The position numbers and the translations under genes are program-made. A stretch of DNA of 64,000 nucleotides from Methanobacteriota archaeon (lineage in GTDB: Archaea; Thermoplasmatota; Poseidoniia; Poseidoniales; Poseidoniaceae): contig PBGP02000017.1 in assembly GCA_002720095.2 (NCBI GenBank), positions 62,001 through 126,000 on the forward strand, written 5' to 3'. Shown piece after piece: positions 37,401-46,230 of the stretch (within the stretch, counting starts at the first letter, position 1; the number at the start of each line of letters is the position of its first letter). Below the pieces are notes generated by a model. The model searched no databases. It was given only the letters and a program-made list of their open reading frames with translations, and was not told the origin of the DNA.

Positions 37401-39261
37401 TAATTGATATTGTTTTTAACATTACAGTCACTTGAGCTTGTCTGAATCTAAAAATACTTTGCTTTAAATCTCCAACTATACAAACTGTTGGATCCCATGG
37501 TGATTCGGGAGGTGCAGGTTCACCGATCTCTAATTTTCTTCGACCAAACAATCTACATAACAATCTATACTGTTGTGGATTTGTATCTTGATATTCATCA
37601 ATGATAAAGGTCCTGAATCTTCTTCTCAAGGATTTAAGAATATCAAATCTATGACTTAGGTCTTTAAACACTTCATTATCGTCTTGTGATAGGAATAGAG
37701 CGTTTTCAATATGATGATCTTCCCAAGGTTTTCTCGATAAATTATCAAGCGAATTTATTACTTTTTTGGGGTACCAAAATCTGCAAATGTCTGGACACCT
37801 AGCCAGCAGCAAGTCCTCTGATAATCTTTGTATATCGGAATAATCGTGAACTCCCCGTAAATTTTTGATATTTCTTAAAATTGATTGTATACCATGTTGA
37901 ACTGTAAATAAATCCTCGAGTAATTTAATTTGAAGTTGTTTTGAAGCTATTAATGTTTTTTCGGGAGGTGTAGTACCTAATTCAGTTATTATTTTAGAAC
38001 CCCTTAGTGGACCTTCGGGGTGTTTAGGGCATCCAAATATTGGATCAAAAAACCAAGCACATCTACTAATACGTCTAAGTTTAACAAACTCAGGGGTACT
38101 TAGAAGTCGAGATATCTCTTCACCGATTTCTTTAATTTCAATTTTAGATTTTTCATTATTTTTATGACCTTTAATTGATGATCTTGGATTAATTCCTGAT
38201 GGCCAACTTTTATCTCGGTTAGGTAACATCCCAAGTGGCATTGAAGAGGATTTTGAACTCATTTTATTATACGCACTTTGAGATGTCGTAATAAATTCAA
38301 AATGAGAAAACCATAACAATTTCTCCCAGTCATCTGTCGGAATTCCTGAACGAATTAAATCATCAAATGATGAATAACGCGTATTATTTTTAAGAGCCGC
38401 ATCTAAGTTTAAATCCTTGCTAAACTTGGTACAGCCATTTAACCAATTGAATCCTAAATCATATAATTCATCTAGATTTGTCAATCCAAATTTGCAAATC
38501 TTTAATATCATTTTTTTAACGTAATCTACGATTGCATCGCTCTTATTTGATTCACCTTCACATAACTGATTGATTTTTGACTCAGATTCTTCGACAAATA
38601 ATGATTGATTAAGTAATTCTCCCAATACTCTTTCTGCCGTAAACCTTCCACCTAAACCGAGAGACAATCGATTTCTAGAGTTTAAAAAATTATTAAAATC
38701 TGATTTTAATCCAGCCTCGAAGAAATCTTTTTCATTCCTTATTCTCCAGGCAATTTTTATAGCATCCTTTGTTAGTAAGGGTCTAATTTCATCACTAACG
38801 TTTTCATTTGTTGGGCTTTCGTTAACTAAAGCCATCCAGGGTCTCAATAAAGTTGAAAAAAATGAATCAATAGTTCCTATTGGTGCATCATCTATCAAAG
38901 ACAGCATCTGGTCTATCAAACCTTCTTTATTGATTCTAGGATCATCTTTTTGTTTTTTCTTTTCTAGTAAAAGTGTCCTTATTCTATGTTTTAATTCATC
39001 TGCAGCATCATTTGTAAAAGTAATTGCAACACACTCAGATGGCAACAATCCTGTCCATTCTCTTAGATTTACCTGCTCTCTTTTGGGAGATCTAAGCGAA
39101 CCTGGTCCATGTAAAGGTCTTCTTGAAGGTGAGGGTAACAATACAGTCGCTCTTTGTTCAATATTTAACAAATGTTCAATATATCTCAATGCCATAACGC
39201 TAGTTTTTCCCGTTCCAGCGCCTGCAGAAATAGCCAAATGTTTATCAATATCTAGACCCAA
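34444..39261 (-). CDS. AddA/RecB-like UvrD-family helicase with PD-(D/E)XK nuclease
   Basis: A 1605-residue superfamily 1 helicase-nuclease, resembling AddA of bacterial AddAB. Walker A GAGTGKTS lies at residues 14-21, motif Ia FTNDAADELKHRI near 83, motif II DEYQDTNP near 553, motif III GDLKQSIFRFRQ near 596, motif IV NYRT near 710, motif V TIHASKGLQ near 1033, and motif VI YVALTRVQSHL near 1111. The C-terminal nuclease has GRIDLV near 1439 and IDIKTEG near 1464. Two cysteines (CKNC) end the protein. The companion 1233-residue gene just upstream resembles AddB, so the pair probably resects double-strand ends. Start is ATG 39261. Confidence 0.88.
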   Translation of the reverse strand: MGLDIDKHLAISAGAGTGKTSVMALRYIEHLLNIEQRATVLLPSPSRRPLHGPGSLRSPKREQVNLREWTGLLPSECVAITFTNDAADELKHRIRTLLLEKKKQKDDPRINKEGLIDQMLSLIDDAPIGTIDSFFSTLLRPWMALVNESPTNENVSDEIRPLLTKDAIKIAWRIRNEKDFFEAGLKSDFNNFLNSRNRLSLGLGGRFTAERVLGELLNQSLFVEESESKINQLCEGESNKSDAIVDYVKKMILKICKFGLTNLDELYDLGFNWLNGCTKFSKDLNLDAALKNNTRYSSFDDLIRSGIPTDDWEKLLWFSHFEFITTSQSAYNKMSSKSSSMPLGMLPNRDKSWPSGINPRSSIKGHKNNEKSKIEIKEIGEEISRLLSTPEFVKLRRISRCAWFFDPIFGCPKHPEGPLRGSKIITELGTTPPEKTLIASKQLQIKLLEDLFTVQHGIQSILRNIKNLRGVHDYSDIQRLSEDLLLARCPDICRFWYPKKVINSLDNLSRKPWEDHHIENALFLSQDDNEVFKDLSHRFDILKSLRRRFRTFIIDEYQDTNPQQYRLLCRLFGRRKLEIGEPAPPESPWDPTVCIVGDLKQSIFRFRQAQVTVMLKTISIIKEINENEISKEVRLINLRKKQGVKEGYGRDPRPIPSKFKTNKFQTGKTFENKFEGSNEMLLTCKLGDNDEILDFETQLERRRGHLKLSTNYRTKGALLMTLNEIFEDLFSEKNDLIDGDWYARAQKLLPSNDLKYERGKIEWILPTSHEKVENQNRNLKIPLSPFVKNNLSKPYEREYELLCARLFGLIHGHDSRLLINSQENTEWVKLPNDEKINPEDIMILVQKRTHISELMQRLSNWGIPAVIDKQSGLLDRPIVKALYDLLNSAIYPNNKTIFSSLLRSELMCFSDNQLHNFIKKWNVDSNLFDLLLEEVEDDGQKHMIGRWKELSSSRHFVTLLEDTLDYSDLLTIYSSSEDRQLAEQFISIVSKIFTQVNSSGILLMSYLENLKDEGIELPVKTTPLSGAVRVMTIHASKGLQSKVVVLCGLFDETHHSLTNITRKRLVVTPELMASELKPWISKEGIKSGMWELSKLLTRSQIQAETRRLLYVALTRVQSHLILVGGKHKTPATISGKNEIIMDFKTQENPSLGEMIFSGLAHNSVNNDESPWARIFSENKLTLNPAKLYHDSFFKNGLKSISIYHSLECFPKKIVEETPYTKIQNELDLLNSSKELLEEINNEKVRQIKLNIAPYRLDIAGKIVNSDCSEICKIKQWKNINLGFEYENLLSYIKKDNMNKKSKFPSPADFGTMFHRLVEVGIGNPSLNNNSDLPSTWKRRQESKLLNPKVISNLITELLPIDADRNITEKRLKTLAELFEKGPLGLLCSGDVIQGLKIDGLLTEMPFEYTMPLDLVETGINVWTPDGIRTPTKINSAEISFSGRIDLVLALSDESNKKYLMAIDIKTEGSLNGFSSKNPMKGTSLQQVLDESDSRFKKSRSEIELLSNHSFQLGLYNHVLNSIQLNSGSERVILPPCIYVAASGRLISWDEKNQEIKQDELKNLLNWMVKSLVNEPHNPVSLVDSVDKCKNCVYDIPKILLKDGIN

Positions 39262-39312
39262 ACGCTGACTACGATTTAATTTTAATTTCAGATTATGACC
39301 TCCATATTTATC

Positions 39313-42300
39313 TTATCTACAAATACTCTTAACACCACAGTAATTACAAAACTCTCCTGGGGTAGGATGAACAAATCCTTCCTCTGCAAATTTTGATGCC
39401 TTTAAAGCGATTTTAATTTTCCAAAACAACCACGCTCTGAATGAGTTAGAATTTGCAGGTACGCCCTCGTTTGGAATTCTATACATATCTTGAGTAAAAT
39501 TAGTTATAATCCCTAAATTCTTGGAATCAAAAATAAGTTTGTATTCTGGGTCTATTTCTAAATAATGTTTTGTAAAATCACCCACCTCAGAAATACCTAC
39601 CCCAATTACTCGATCGCCAGGATTAGCTATTTCCCAAGCCCTAGCGTATAAAGCAAGTTGAATATCCTCAAAAATACCCTTTAGGTGCTTTTCTCCTACC
39701 CTATCCTTACTAGGGCCCTCAACGCTCTTAATGTCTCTAATTAAAATCAACCTCCTAGGTTTCCAGGAATTTACAAAGATAGGTGCCACAGATTTATCGC
39801 CACTTTCATCACAAAATTCACCATTTTCAAAGGGAACTAAATCTACTCTATCAATCCAACCCCTTAAGGATATCCTAGTGGTATTATTCTCATCTGGTAA
39901 TTCAATTAATACTGGTTTATTTTCATCAATTTTCCATTCAAATGCAATATTAACACTATCGTTAATTGAAAATTCAGATATTAACATCTGTCCCAACCTA
40001 CCGATGGGTGTAATTGGGGGGCATTCATCTTCCCACCATTTCTCAAACTCTAATAATGACATTCCAATGAAATCTTTTCGTCTATGAACTGCCATTGCAT
40101 CATTGCGCCAAATCCAAGGTGTTTTAGGTGATAGAATTTTAATAAAATCTGACATTAAATTTTCAATAGGAGTACCTAATTGACATAAATTCTTTGGAGA
40201 TAAATTCTGTCTTTGTTTTCCCATTGATAGATTCAATTTCATACAAATTAATTCCGCAAACGATTCGTGTAACGTAATTCCTCTAGTTCTGAAATCTAGA
40301 TCCTCATCGATTAAATTATCCTTTGACAAATGTAATTCTGATTCTAGCCAACCTCTTCTAGGGCACTGAATCCATTTGTTTAATTTGCTTGTAGACCATA
40401 ACATCTCTTTTCTAAATTTAATAAAGTCGGAATGCCCACTACGTTTATCTAAAATTTCAATCCCTGAAGGTTGTACTTCCAAGGGCCTAGGATCTATGCT
40501 TACAGTAGAATGAAATGAATTAATTTTTTTTCCTATTACTGGCCAATTGATAAAGTTCCTTGGCGGTAAAATTCTCGAAGGTAACTTTTTTGGAGGTATT
40601 AATTTTAAATTGAAATTTGATACAAAATTCAATCTTTCGGACCAGTCTAAATAATCTTCTTTAATGTCGTAACCAAGGGGTTCCCTCTTAATTCGATCTT
40701 TAAGTAACTCGTTTTCATAAATCAGAAATGGTGCTTCGGGGTTTAATAAAGGTACTTTTATCCTATACTTTCTCCTTAAAATACCATCTGATTGTTTAAC
40801 AGATCTCAATGTTGAACCTGTGTATGAGGTATGAAAAGAGGTTCCAGTTAAAACTATTTTTTCTGGAATAAAAGTAAATATTTCTTTATTTTTATTTTTT
40901 TGGAGAATCCAAGATTTTTTTTCATTAATAAACCAATCAGGTAGATTATTTTCTATCTCATCCGTTCTACTATACCACTCTGCAAAAGGAGTGGAAGGAT
41001 AAGTTTTAGAGTCCATCGTTGGATCAATCAAAAAAATTTCTTTACCACTACTAAGAATATGATTGAAATTATGTCGCGCTGCTCTAATCTTTTCATCTAA
41101 GTTCAATAAACCTGCCTCTTTTAATTTTCCTGAATCTAACCAAGGAAAAGGCGGTGTGGACAAATCCCAGTCATCGTTACTCAGGCCAATAAATATAACA
41201 ATTTCAGCGTTACAACCAAGTGCATTTTCTGGAGTAAGTATCCTAACAGCACTATCAGAGATGTTAATGTCAGAGATTGTAATTGAATTTAGCAATTCAC
41301 TAGTTTCTTCTATCCATTTTTCTCCTGAAAGAGGAGGATTAAATCCGGCAGATAATTGCAAATCCCTTAGATTAGAATGAAGACTTATTAAACGTTGAAT
41401 AGCTATAATTGAGGAATTAGAATCTTTAGAATCCATCCATTTATCCCAATTTAATTTTTTAATAACCATGGATAACCATTTGTCACCTGTATCTACAAAT
41501 CTAAATCTTGGTAAGACCGAATTAGAATTACAACCAACATAGTAATCTTTTTTGTTCAATACATCGCGATCAGATTCACTTAATAGAGGATACAAAAAAT
41601 TAGCTATAGAAAGAAGCCACCATTGCGTCTGTTCACGTCTCTTTCTTTGTGTCTCTTGTTCTATAAACGGATTATCAAATTTTTCCGCGCTTAATGCATA
41701 TAACCAATCATTTAGAGAATTACTGCCCCCTAAAATATGAAATGTTCGTGCAGTCTCCTCTAATAAATCATAATCTGCAATAGGAAGGTAATCATCGTAG
41801 GTTACATGAACCTCACTAGATATGTAATTATCTGTAAATAAATATTTATTCTGGTCTAAAACCATTTTTAATTTTGAACACGCCCAAGCATCTGGCCCTT
41901 GTCCAAGTTTCATCAATTCTTCCAGCCATGACAAACCAGCAAAGGCTGATTCGTTGTTTGCATCAGAATTTAATTTTATTCCAAGGGATTCAAATAATCT
42001 ATTCCAATTATCTCTTTTTTCTTTAGTTCTTGTGTCGACAAGCATTAAATTTTTAGCTGACTGATTACCATTCAAATATTCGTATAAAATATTGTGAATT
42101 GCTTCGCCTAGTTGTGAAGAATTGAATAAGCCTAAATGATAAATCTTTGATTTTTCCTGATTAGATTCCAGTTCATGCTTAGGAACCCATTCTGGAATTG
42201 ATTTGATGGTTTTACACACCTCAACATCTGCAAGATAAGCTCCGTGTTCCCCTAGTCTAAAGCTACCGGAATTACATAATTGGTGTATAGGTTTATAATT

Positions 42301-43014
42301 TGAAACTAATTGTAATAATTTCAATTTGGCTGGGCTTAATGTGGGAGATAAATCTTGAATAATAATGCCATCGACATCTCTTAAACTGAACAACTCAACT
42401 TCGGTATTTTTTTTAAAAATGTCGATTATCTTTTTGATTCTTAAATTCGGGTGAGTACCAGACATTTGTTTTTCGACTTTTTGAAGTATGTTTTCAAATT
42501 CTATAATTCCTGGATCATCTTCCCAAGGATTAGGTAAATCTTCCTCACAAATCCTCTCATGTAGTTGGTTTAGAGTCTTTGTTTTACCTCTTGACCATTC
42601 TATTTTATTGTTAGGATGAAGTAGTGGAAATCCATTTTTTGAAGCTGTCCTAGCACAATTGAGATGTATAATTTCGAATAAAATACCATCTTTATTAATT
42701 AATTTAGGTAGTCTTAAATCTGAGTGGAATAAGTCTATCAGCCTCGGAATTGTTAAATGCAAACTGGAATCTAAAGGTATTTTACCTATTTTATTTAACT
42801 CTCTAAGTGCCTGTTTTCTAGATTCTTCATTAGCATAAATGATCATTATTCTACGATTATTTTCATCTTTAAAATTATTCCATTTAGCTAATTTTAATTG
42901 ATAATCAAATAACCACTTTGGAAGATTTAAACCAGGCCTTATGTGCTCAATGGAGATATTAGATTCATCAAACTGGAACTCCATAGCGTCACCCTTGACT
43001 ACTCTTCGAGTCAT
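39313..43014 (-). CDS. AddB-like helicase-fold/iron-sulfur nuclease
   Basis: A 1233-residue partner of the AddA-like helicase. The first about 850 residues look like a helicase-derived scaffold without any Walker A, similar to the inactivated helicase half of AddB. A motif resembling helicase motif V (RILTPENALGC, IFIGLSNDDW) is near 595. The C-terminal nuclease has a conserved His (GITLHESF, near 915), GWIDRVD near 1052, RDIKS near 1094 and QLALYAR near 1120. An iron-sulfur staple is formed by QCPRRGW (about 887) with CNYCGVKSIC at the very end, exactly the AddB spacing C-x2-C-x5-C. It is followed at 51 bases by the AddA-like gene; the pair is one operon. Confidence 0.85.
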   Translation of the reverse strand: MTRRVVKGDAMEFQFDESNISIEHIRPGLNLPKWLFDYQLKLAKWNNFKDENNRRIMIIYANEESRKQALRELNKIGKIPLDSSLHLTIPRLIDLFHSDLRLPKLINKDGILFEIIHLNCARTASKNGFPLLHPNNKIEWSRGKTKTLNQLHERICEEDLPNPWEDDPGIIEFENILQKVEKQMSGTHPNLRIKKIIDIFKKNTEVELFSLRDVDGIIIQDLSPTLSPAKLKLLQLVSNYKPIHQLCNSGSFRLGEHGAYLADVEVCKTIKSIPEWVPKHELESNQEKSKIYHLGLFNSSQLGEAIHNILYEYLNGNQSAKNLMLVDTRTKEKRDNWNRLFESLGIKLNSDANNESAFAGLSWLEELMKLGQGPDAWACSKLKMVLDQNKYLFTDNYISSEVHVTYDDYLPIADYDLLEETARTFHILGGSNSLNDWLYALSAEKFDNPFIEQETQRKRREQTQWWLLSIANFLYPLLSESDRDVLNKKDYYVGCNSNSVLPRFRFVDTGDKWLSMVIKKLNWDKWMDSKDSNSSIIAIQRLISLHSNLRDLQLSAGFNPPLSGEKWIEETSELLNSITISDINISDSAVRILTPENALGCNAEIVIFIGLSNDDWDLSTPPFPWLDSGKLKEAGLLNLDEKIRAARHNFNHILSSGKEIFLIDPTMDSKTYPSTPFAEWYSRTDEIENNLPDWFINEKKSWILQKNKNKEIFTFIPEKIVLTGTSFHTSYTGSTLRSVKQSDGILRRKYRIKVPLLNPEAPFLIYENELLKDRIKREPLGYDIKEDYLDWSERLNFVSNFNLKLIPPKKLPSRILPPRNFINWPVIGKKINSFHSTVSIDPRPLEVQPSGIEILDKRSGHSDFIKFRKEMLWSTSKLNKWIQCPRRGWLESELHLSKDNLIDEDLDFRTRGITLHESFAELICMKLNLSMGKQRQNLSPKNLCQLGTPIENLMSDFIKILSPKTPWIWRNDAMAVHRRKDFIGMSLLEFEKWWEDECPPITPIGRLGQMLISEFSINDSVNIAFEWKIDENKPVLIELPDENNTTRISLRGWIDRVDLVPFENGEFCDESGDKSVAPIFVNSWKPRRLILIRDIKSVEGPSKDRVGEKHLKGIFEDIQLALYARAWEIANPGDRVIGVGISEVGDFTKHYLEIDPEYKLIFDSKNLGIITNFTQDMYRIPNEGVPANSNSFRAWLFWKIKIALKASKFAEEGFVHPTPGEFCNYCGVKSICR

Positions 43015-43085
43015 GGTTATTGAATTCTTTCTTTTTTAACGCTAAAAATAGTTAGTTATAACATCTTAATCCAACTGGAAAGTAT

Positions 43086-43991
43086 ATGACTAAGCATAGG
43101 CTATGGATATTTCTAATAATAATTTCAATTTTTGGTATTAACATCAATTCCGTTTTTGCTACTCCCAATCTAGATTCAGGAAGCAAAATAATTTTTGGGG
43201 GTATCACTGTCGATGTTAATGAAACATATGAAAATACTGAAGATTATGATAATTTGCCTAGTATAGCTCATATTTTTACTGCAACATGGTGTAACCCATG
43301 TGTCGATGTTGAACACGCAATAGAAGATGTTGCCAACAATACTAAACTTGAAATGCTTTCATTCCATAGATTCGCAGGAGAAACTGAAGACCCGTTTGGA
43401 ACTGAAAATAGTGAAAATTGGTGGAAGGAGTGGTTCAATGATAGTCTCCCCTTGCAGCCAACTGCAATCATAAATGGCGTTGATTCTTTTATAGGTGCAA
43501 AACAAGGTAGTTACGAAAATATTTTTGAGGTTTCAAAGGAAAAACCAACCATAAATAATAATGAAAAAACAACTATAATTCATACTCAATTCGACTCTCA
43601 AACCTCTGTTTTTGAGTGGAACATTACTAATTCGAATGTTTGTGAGAATATCAAAACATTTGTACACTTTGTAGAAGAAAGTGCCTATTTCCCTAATGGA
43701 ACTAATGGGCTCAAGAATTACACTCATATCGTACATCATGTAAAGGAACTTGATGGAGCTAGTGGAACTGCTGATTTGACTCAAGAAATATCGCAAATAA
43801 GTCCATATGACGGTGATGATTTGAAATTGAAAATAGTATTTGGTTGCATAAAATTCAACCCTGATAATCCAAATAGCATTCAAAATGAAAACTCAGACTT
43901 GTCTTATACCGGTTTTTTACCGACCACATTAATAATACTGGGTTCTGCATTAGTTTATTCGAACAGATATTTTTTGAAATGCGTTGATTGA
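43086..43991 (+). CDS. secreted, membrane-anchored thioredoxin-like protein
   Basis: A 301-residue exported protein with a signal peptide (residues about 6-25), a thioredoxin-like domain with the redox motif WCNPC near residue 73 and a cis-Pro region LPLQPTAI near 121, a second beta-rich domain (about 165-270), and a C-terminal membrane helix (LPTTLIILGSALVYSNRYF). This resembles TlpA/Omp28-type disulfide-handling proteins outside the cell. The exact partner is unknown. The last 42 bases overlap the convergent threonine aldolase gene. It is divergent from the AddB-like gene with a 71-base gap. Confidence 0.8.
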   Translation: MTKHRLWIFLIIISIFGININSVFATPNLDSGSKIIFGGITVDVNETYENTEDYDNLPSIAHIFTATWCNPCVDVEHAIEDVANNTKLEMLSFHRFAGETEDPFGTENSENWWKEWFNDSLPLQPTAIINGVDSFIGAKQGSYENIFEVSKEKPTINNNEKTTIIHTQFDSQTSVFEWNITNSNVCENIKTFVHFVEESAYFPNGTNGLKNYTHIVHHVKELDGASGTADLTQEISQISPYDGDDLKLKIVFGCIKFNPDNPNSIQNENSDLSYTGFLPTTLIILGSALVYSNRYFLKCVD

Positions 43992-44990
43992 ATGCTCAAT
44001 GTCTTGATCATTAATGTGTATATGTGTAACAGCACGTAATAATTTATCTCCCAAAGCCAGTACATGAACATCGTGTTCTGCTAATTTTTTCACAATATTT
44101 TCTGCATCTTCATCCCCAATAATTTTTACATAAATCATATTAGTTTGGACAGTCTCTAAATCTACAGTAAACATGTCTGTTTGATTAATAGCAATTGCTA
44201 ACTTTTTGGCACGTTCATGATCTTCTTTCAATCTAGATATATTATTTTCTAAAGCATAAATTCCTGCTGCTGCAATCATACCGGCTTGTCTCATTCCTCC
44301 ACCAAACATCTTACGCCAACGGTGAGCAGACTTGATAAAATTAGATGAACCTACCAAGATACTACCAACTGGAGCACCCAATCCTTTCGATAAACAAATT
44401 GAAATCGAGTCATAATCTCTAACCATACGCGCTGGATCGGTGTCCATTGCAATGGCTGCGTTGAACAAGCGCGCTCCATCCATATGTATCGAGCAACCGT
44501 TCTCATGTGCGATATGAGCAATTTCATCCAAAATTTCTTGTGGATAACAAGTACCACCACCTCTATTAGACGTGTTCTCAACACAGACTAGAGAACCATT
44601 AGGAAAATGACTCATGCTACCATCACTCTTTCGAATTGCACTCAAAACATTCTTAGGTTCCATAATTCCAAGTCTGCCAGGAACTAGTGCAACAGAACAT
44701 CCTGAAAGTGCTGCAAATCCACCACCTTCATAGATATATATGTGGCTAGTACTTTCTGTGATGATTTCATCTCCAGGGTTAGTATGCGTACGAATTGCGA
44801 TAGCATTAGACATTGTACCCGATGGAACGAATAATGCGGCTTCTTTATTCAATAATTCACAAATTAAATCTTGAAGTTTTATTATCGTAGGATCATCGCC
44901 TAACACATCATCTCCGACTTCAGCATTTGAAATTATATTTCTCATTTCCTTGGTTGGTTTTGTAACGGTATCGCTACGTAGGTCGACCAT
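43950..44990 (-). CDS. ltaE: low-specificity L-threonine aldolase
   Basis: PLP enzyme of fold type I splitting L-threonine or allo-threonine to glycine and acetaldehyde. The N-terminal motif VDLRSDTVTKPT is a family hallmark, and the catalytic Lys lies in SICLSKGLGAPVGS near residue 201. Substrate-site EVGDDVLGDDPT and the aspartate of HMDGARLFNAA are also present. The length of 346 residues is standard. It may supply glycine for one-carbon metabolism, in line with the PurM and pABA genes elsewhere in the window. It overlaps the secreted thioredoxin gene at the 3' end. Confidence 0.93.
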   Translation of the reverse strand: MVDLRSDTVTKPTKEMRNIISNAEVGDDVLGDDPTIIKLQDLICELLNKEAALFVPSGTMSNAIAIRTHTNPGDEIITESTSHIYIYEGGGFAALSGCSVALVPGRLGIMEPKNVLSAIRKSDGSMSHFPNGSLVCVENTSNRGGGTCYPQEILDEIAHIAHENGCSIHMDGARLFNAAIAMDTDPARMVRDYDSISICLSKGLGAPVGSILVGSSNFIKSAHRWRKMFGGGMRQAGMIAAAGIYALENNISRLKEDHERAKKLAIAINQTDMFTVDLETVQTNMIYVKIIGDEDAENIVKKLAEHDVHVLALGDKLLRAVTHIHINDQDIEHSINAFQKISVRIN

Positions 44991-45059
44991 AACACTTCGA
45001 GAAATAAATAATACTTAATGTAATAGATTTTTCAACGTGTACAAATTAGATATAAATTT

Positions 45060-45082
45060 AATTCAAACATTTCTTTTGAATT
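45060..45082. promoter_or_regulatory. inverted repeat upstream of the DUF4177 gene
   Basis: AATTCAAA and TTTGAATT are a perfect 8-bp inverted repeat separated by CATTTCT, in the 129-base gap between threonine aldolase and the DUF4177 gene. It may be an operator or an RNA hairpin; AT-richness makes chance possible. Confidence 0.3.
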
Positions 45083-45119
45083 GGAAAGAATCAATATCTA
45101 AGTGCTCTTGGATTTAAAC

Positions 45120-45320
45120 ATGAAGAAGTGGAAGTACAAAGTCGTAGATTTACATGAAACAGATTCTAATGGTGATAAATTGATTTCAAATAAAAAACTA
45201 ATAGCCGATAAGCTTAATTCGCTTGGAAAATATGGTTGGGAGGCTGTTGGAATTGGGGGGTTTTCTTCTGGTAAGGAAGTAGGTTATCATGTCATACTAA
45301 AGAAAAAAATTAAGAAATAA
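45120..45320 (+). CDS. DUF4177-type small protein
   Basis: A 66-residue protein with the DUF4177 pattern: an initial beta strand (KWKYKVVDL), then a helix, the motif LGKYGWEAVGI, and a final strand (GYHVILKKK). The family is short, cytosolic and of unknown function, often stand-alone. The start is ATG 45120, at the start of the conserved strand, rather than GTG 45102. It is isolated, with about 130-150 bases of AT-rich sequence on both sides. Confidence 0.8.
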   Translation: MKKWKYKVVDLHETDSNGDKLISNKKLIADKLNSLGKYGWEAVGIGGFSSGKEVGYHVILKKKIKK

Positions 45321-45444
45321 TTATACTGATTTACTAAAATTAATGATATGTTATTAAAATTCCGAAAAATAGAACAAACCTCCTAAATCACTTTGTAAAT
45401 ACATTTTTTTACGAAACACTTGATAAATGATAAAGTTAGCGAGA

Positions 45445-45467
45445 TTTAATCGGCTAGACTGATTAAA
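45445..45467. promoter_or_regulatory. inverted repeat upstream of the aquaporin-like gene
   Basis: TTTAATC and GATTAAA form a perfect 7-bp inverted repeat around the 9-base spacer GGCTAGACT. It ends six bases before the ATG at 45474. This position suits an operator or a leader hairpin; alone it is suggestive only. Confidence 0.3.
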
Positions 45468-45473
45468 AGAAAA

Positions 45474-46160
45474 ATGGAAGTGAAAAAGATGGGAATAATG
45501 GAAAACAAGAAAAAATTAGGTATGGAATTTTTCGGCGTTATGGTTATTGTAATGGTTGCGTATTCAGGTGAGCGATCTCCTATGTTAACAGGTTTAACTG
45601 CGGGTCTAATGTACACTATGGCGATGGGTATTTCAGGAGGTCATTTAAACCCTGCAATTACAATTGGGTTAATGGCTACCAAAAAAATGGAAGCTGAAGA
45701 AGGTGGTCAATACGTTGCGGCCCAAGTTCTAGGCGCATTCGCTGCGTTTTTGATGGCCGACATTGTACTTGGTAACGAAATTGCATCCGCTGCTACAACT
45801 GGCGGAATGCTGGAGTTATGGCAGGATATGGCAGCAATGACTTTTGCAGGGTTTATACTAATGATTGTCTGGATTACAACATTAAATGATAATAAAACTG
45901 GTTTCGCAATGGGTGGTTTTGCAGTGGGTATGATTTATTGGATGCTGGAATCCTCTGGATTTGCAGCATGGAATCCAGGAGCACATTTCGCTCAAGGATT
46001 ATGGACTAGTATTATGAACACAAGTTTGACGATTGATCTTGGAACATTTTGGATATTCTGGATTTTCCCTACTGTAGGAATACTTCTCGGTATGGTTATT
46101 TGGGATTGGTTTGAAGCAGAAGAAGATGAAAAGATGGATGTTGTTGAGACCGAAGAGTAA
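45474..46160 (+). CDS. aquaporin/MIP-family channel with altered second NPA box
   Basis: A six-helix MIP channel of 228 residues for water or small neutral solutes. The first half-helix is canonical (SGGHLNPAITIGL, about 56-68), but the second reads AWNPGAHFAQG instead of NPAR: the box is NPG, and the Arg that follows the box in nearly all family members is replaced by Ala-His. This may change selectivity toward larger or charged solutes. Alternative start is ATG 45489. A 7-bp inverted repeat lies just upstream and a perfect hairpin terminator follows. The tail is acidic (EAEEDEKMDVVETEE). Confidence 0.8.
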   Translation: MEVKKMGIMENKKKLGMEFFGVMVIVMVAYSGERSPMLTGLTAGLMYTMAMGISGGHLNPAITIGLMATKKMEAEEGGQYVAAQVLGAFAAFLMADIVLGNEIASAATTGGMLELWQDMAAMTFAGFILMIVWITTLNDNKTGFAMGGFAVGMIYWMLESSGFAAWNPGAHFAQGLWTSIMNTSLTIDLGTFWIFWIFPTVGILLGMVIWDWFEAEEDEKMDVVETEE

Positions 46161-46192
46161 AAATTGATATATTTTTAACAAATCAAACATAG

Positions 46193-46222
46193 ACCCTCTA
46201 GGAACCGAGGTTCCTAGAGGGT
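46193..46222. terminator. perfect 14-bp hairpin between the aquaporin and Pth2 genes
   Basis: ACCCTCTAGGAACC pairs perfectly with GGTTCCTAGAGGGT across the 2-base spacer GA, and TTATTTT follows on the plus strand. The hairpin lies between convergent genes and works in both directions. It is the strongest hairpin seen in this window. Confidence 0.7.
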
Positions 46223-46230
46223 TATTTTAA

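Noticed and set aside
34444-43014. Mobile-element or defence-island interpretation of the large helicase-nuclease pair
   Set aside because: There are no integrases, repeats or toxin genes around it, and the flanking genes are ordinary. The AddAB-like iron-sulfur staple fits a repair role.
43068-43085. CCAACTGGAAAG resembling the ORB core near 43072
   Set aside because: The dyad is broken and no G-run follows; it is a chance similarity in the addB/thioredoxin gap.
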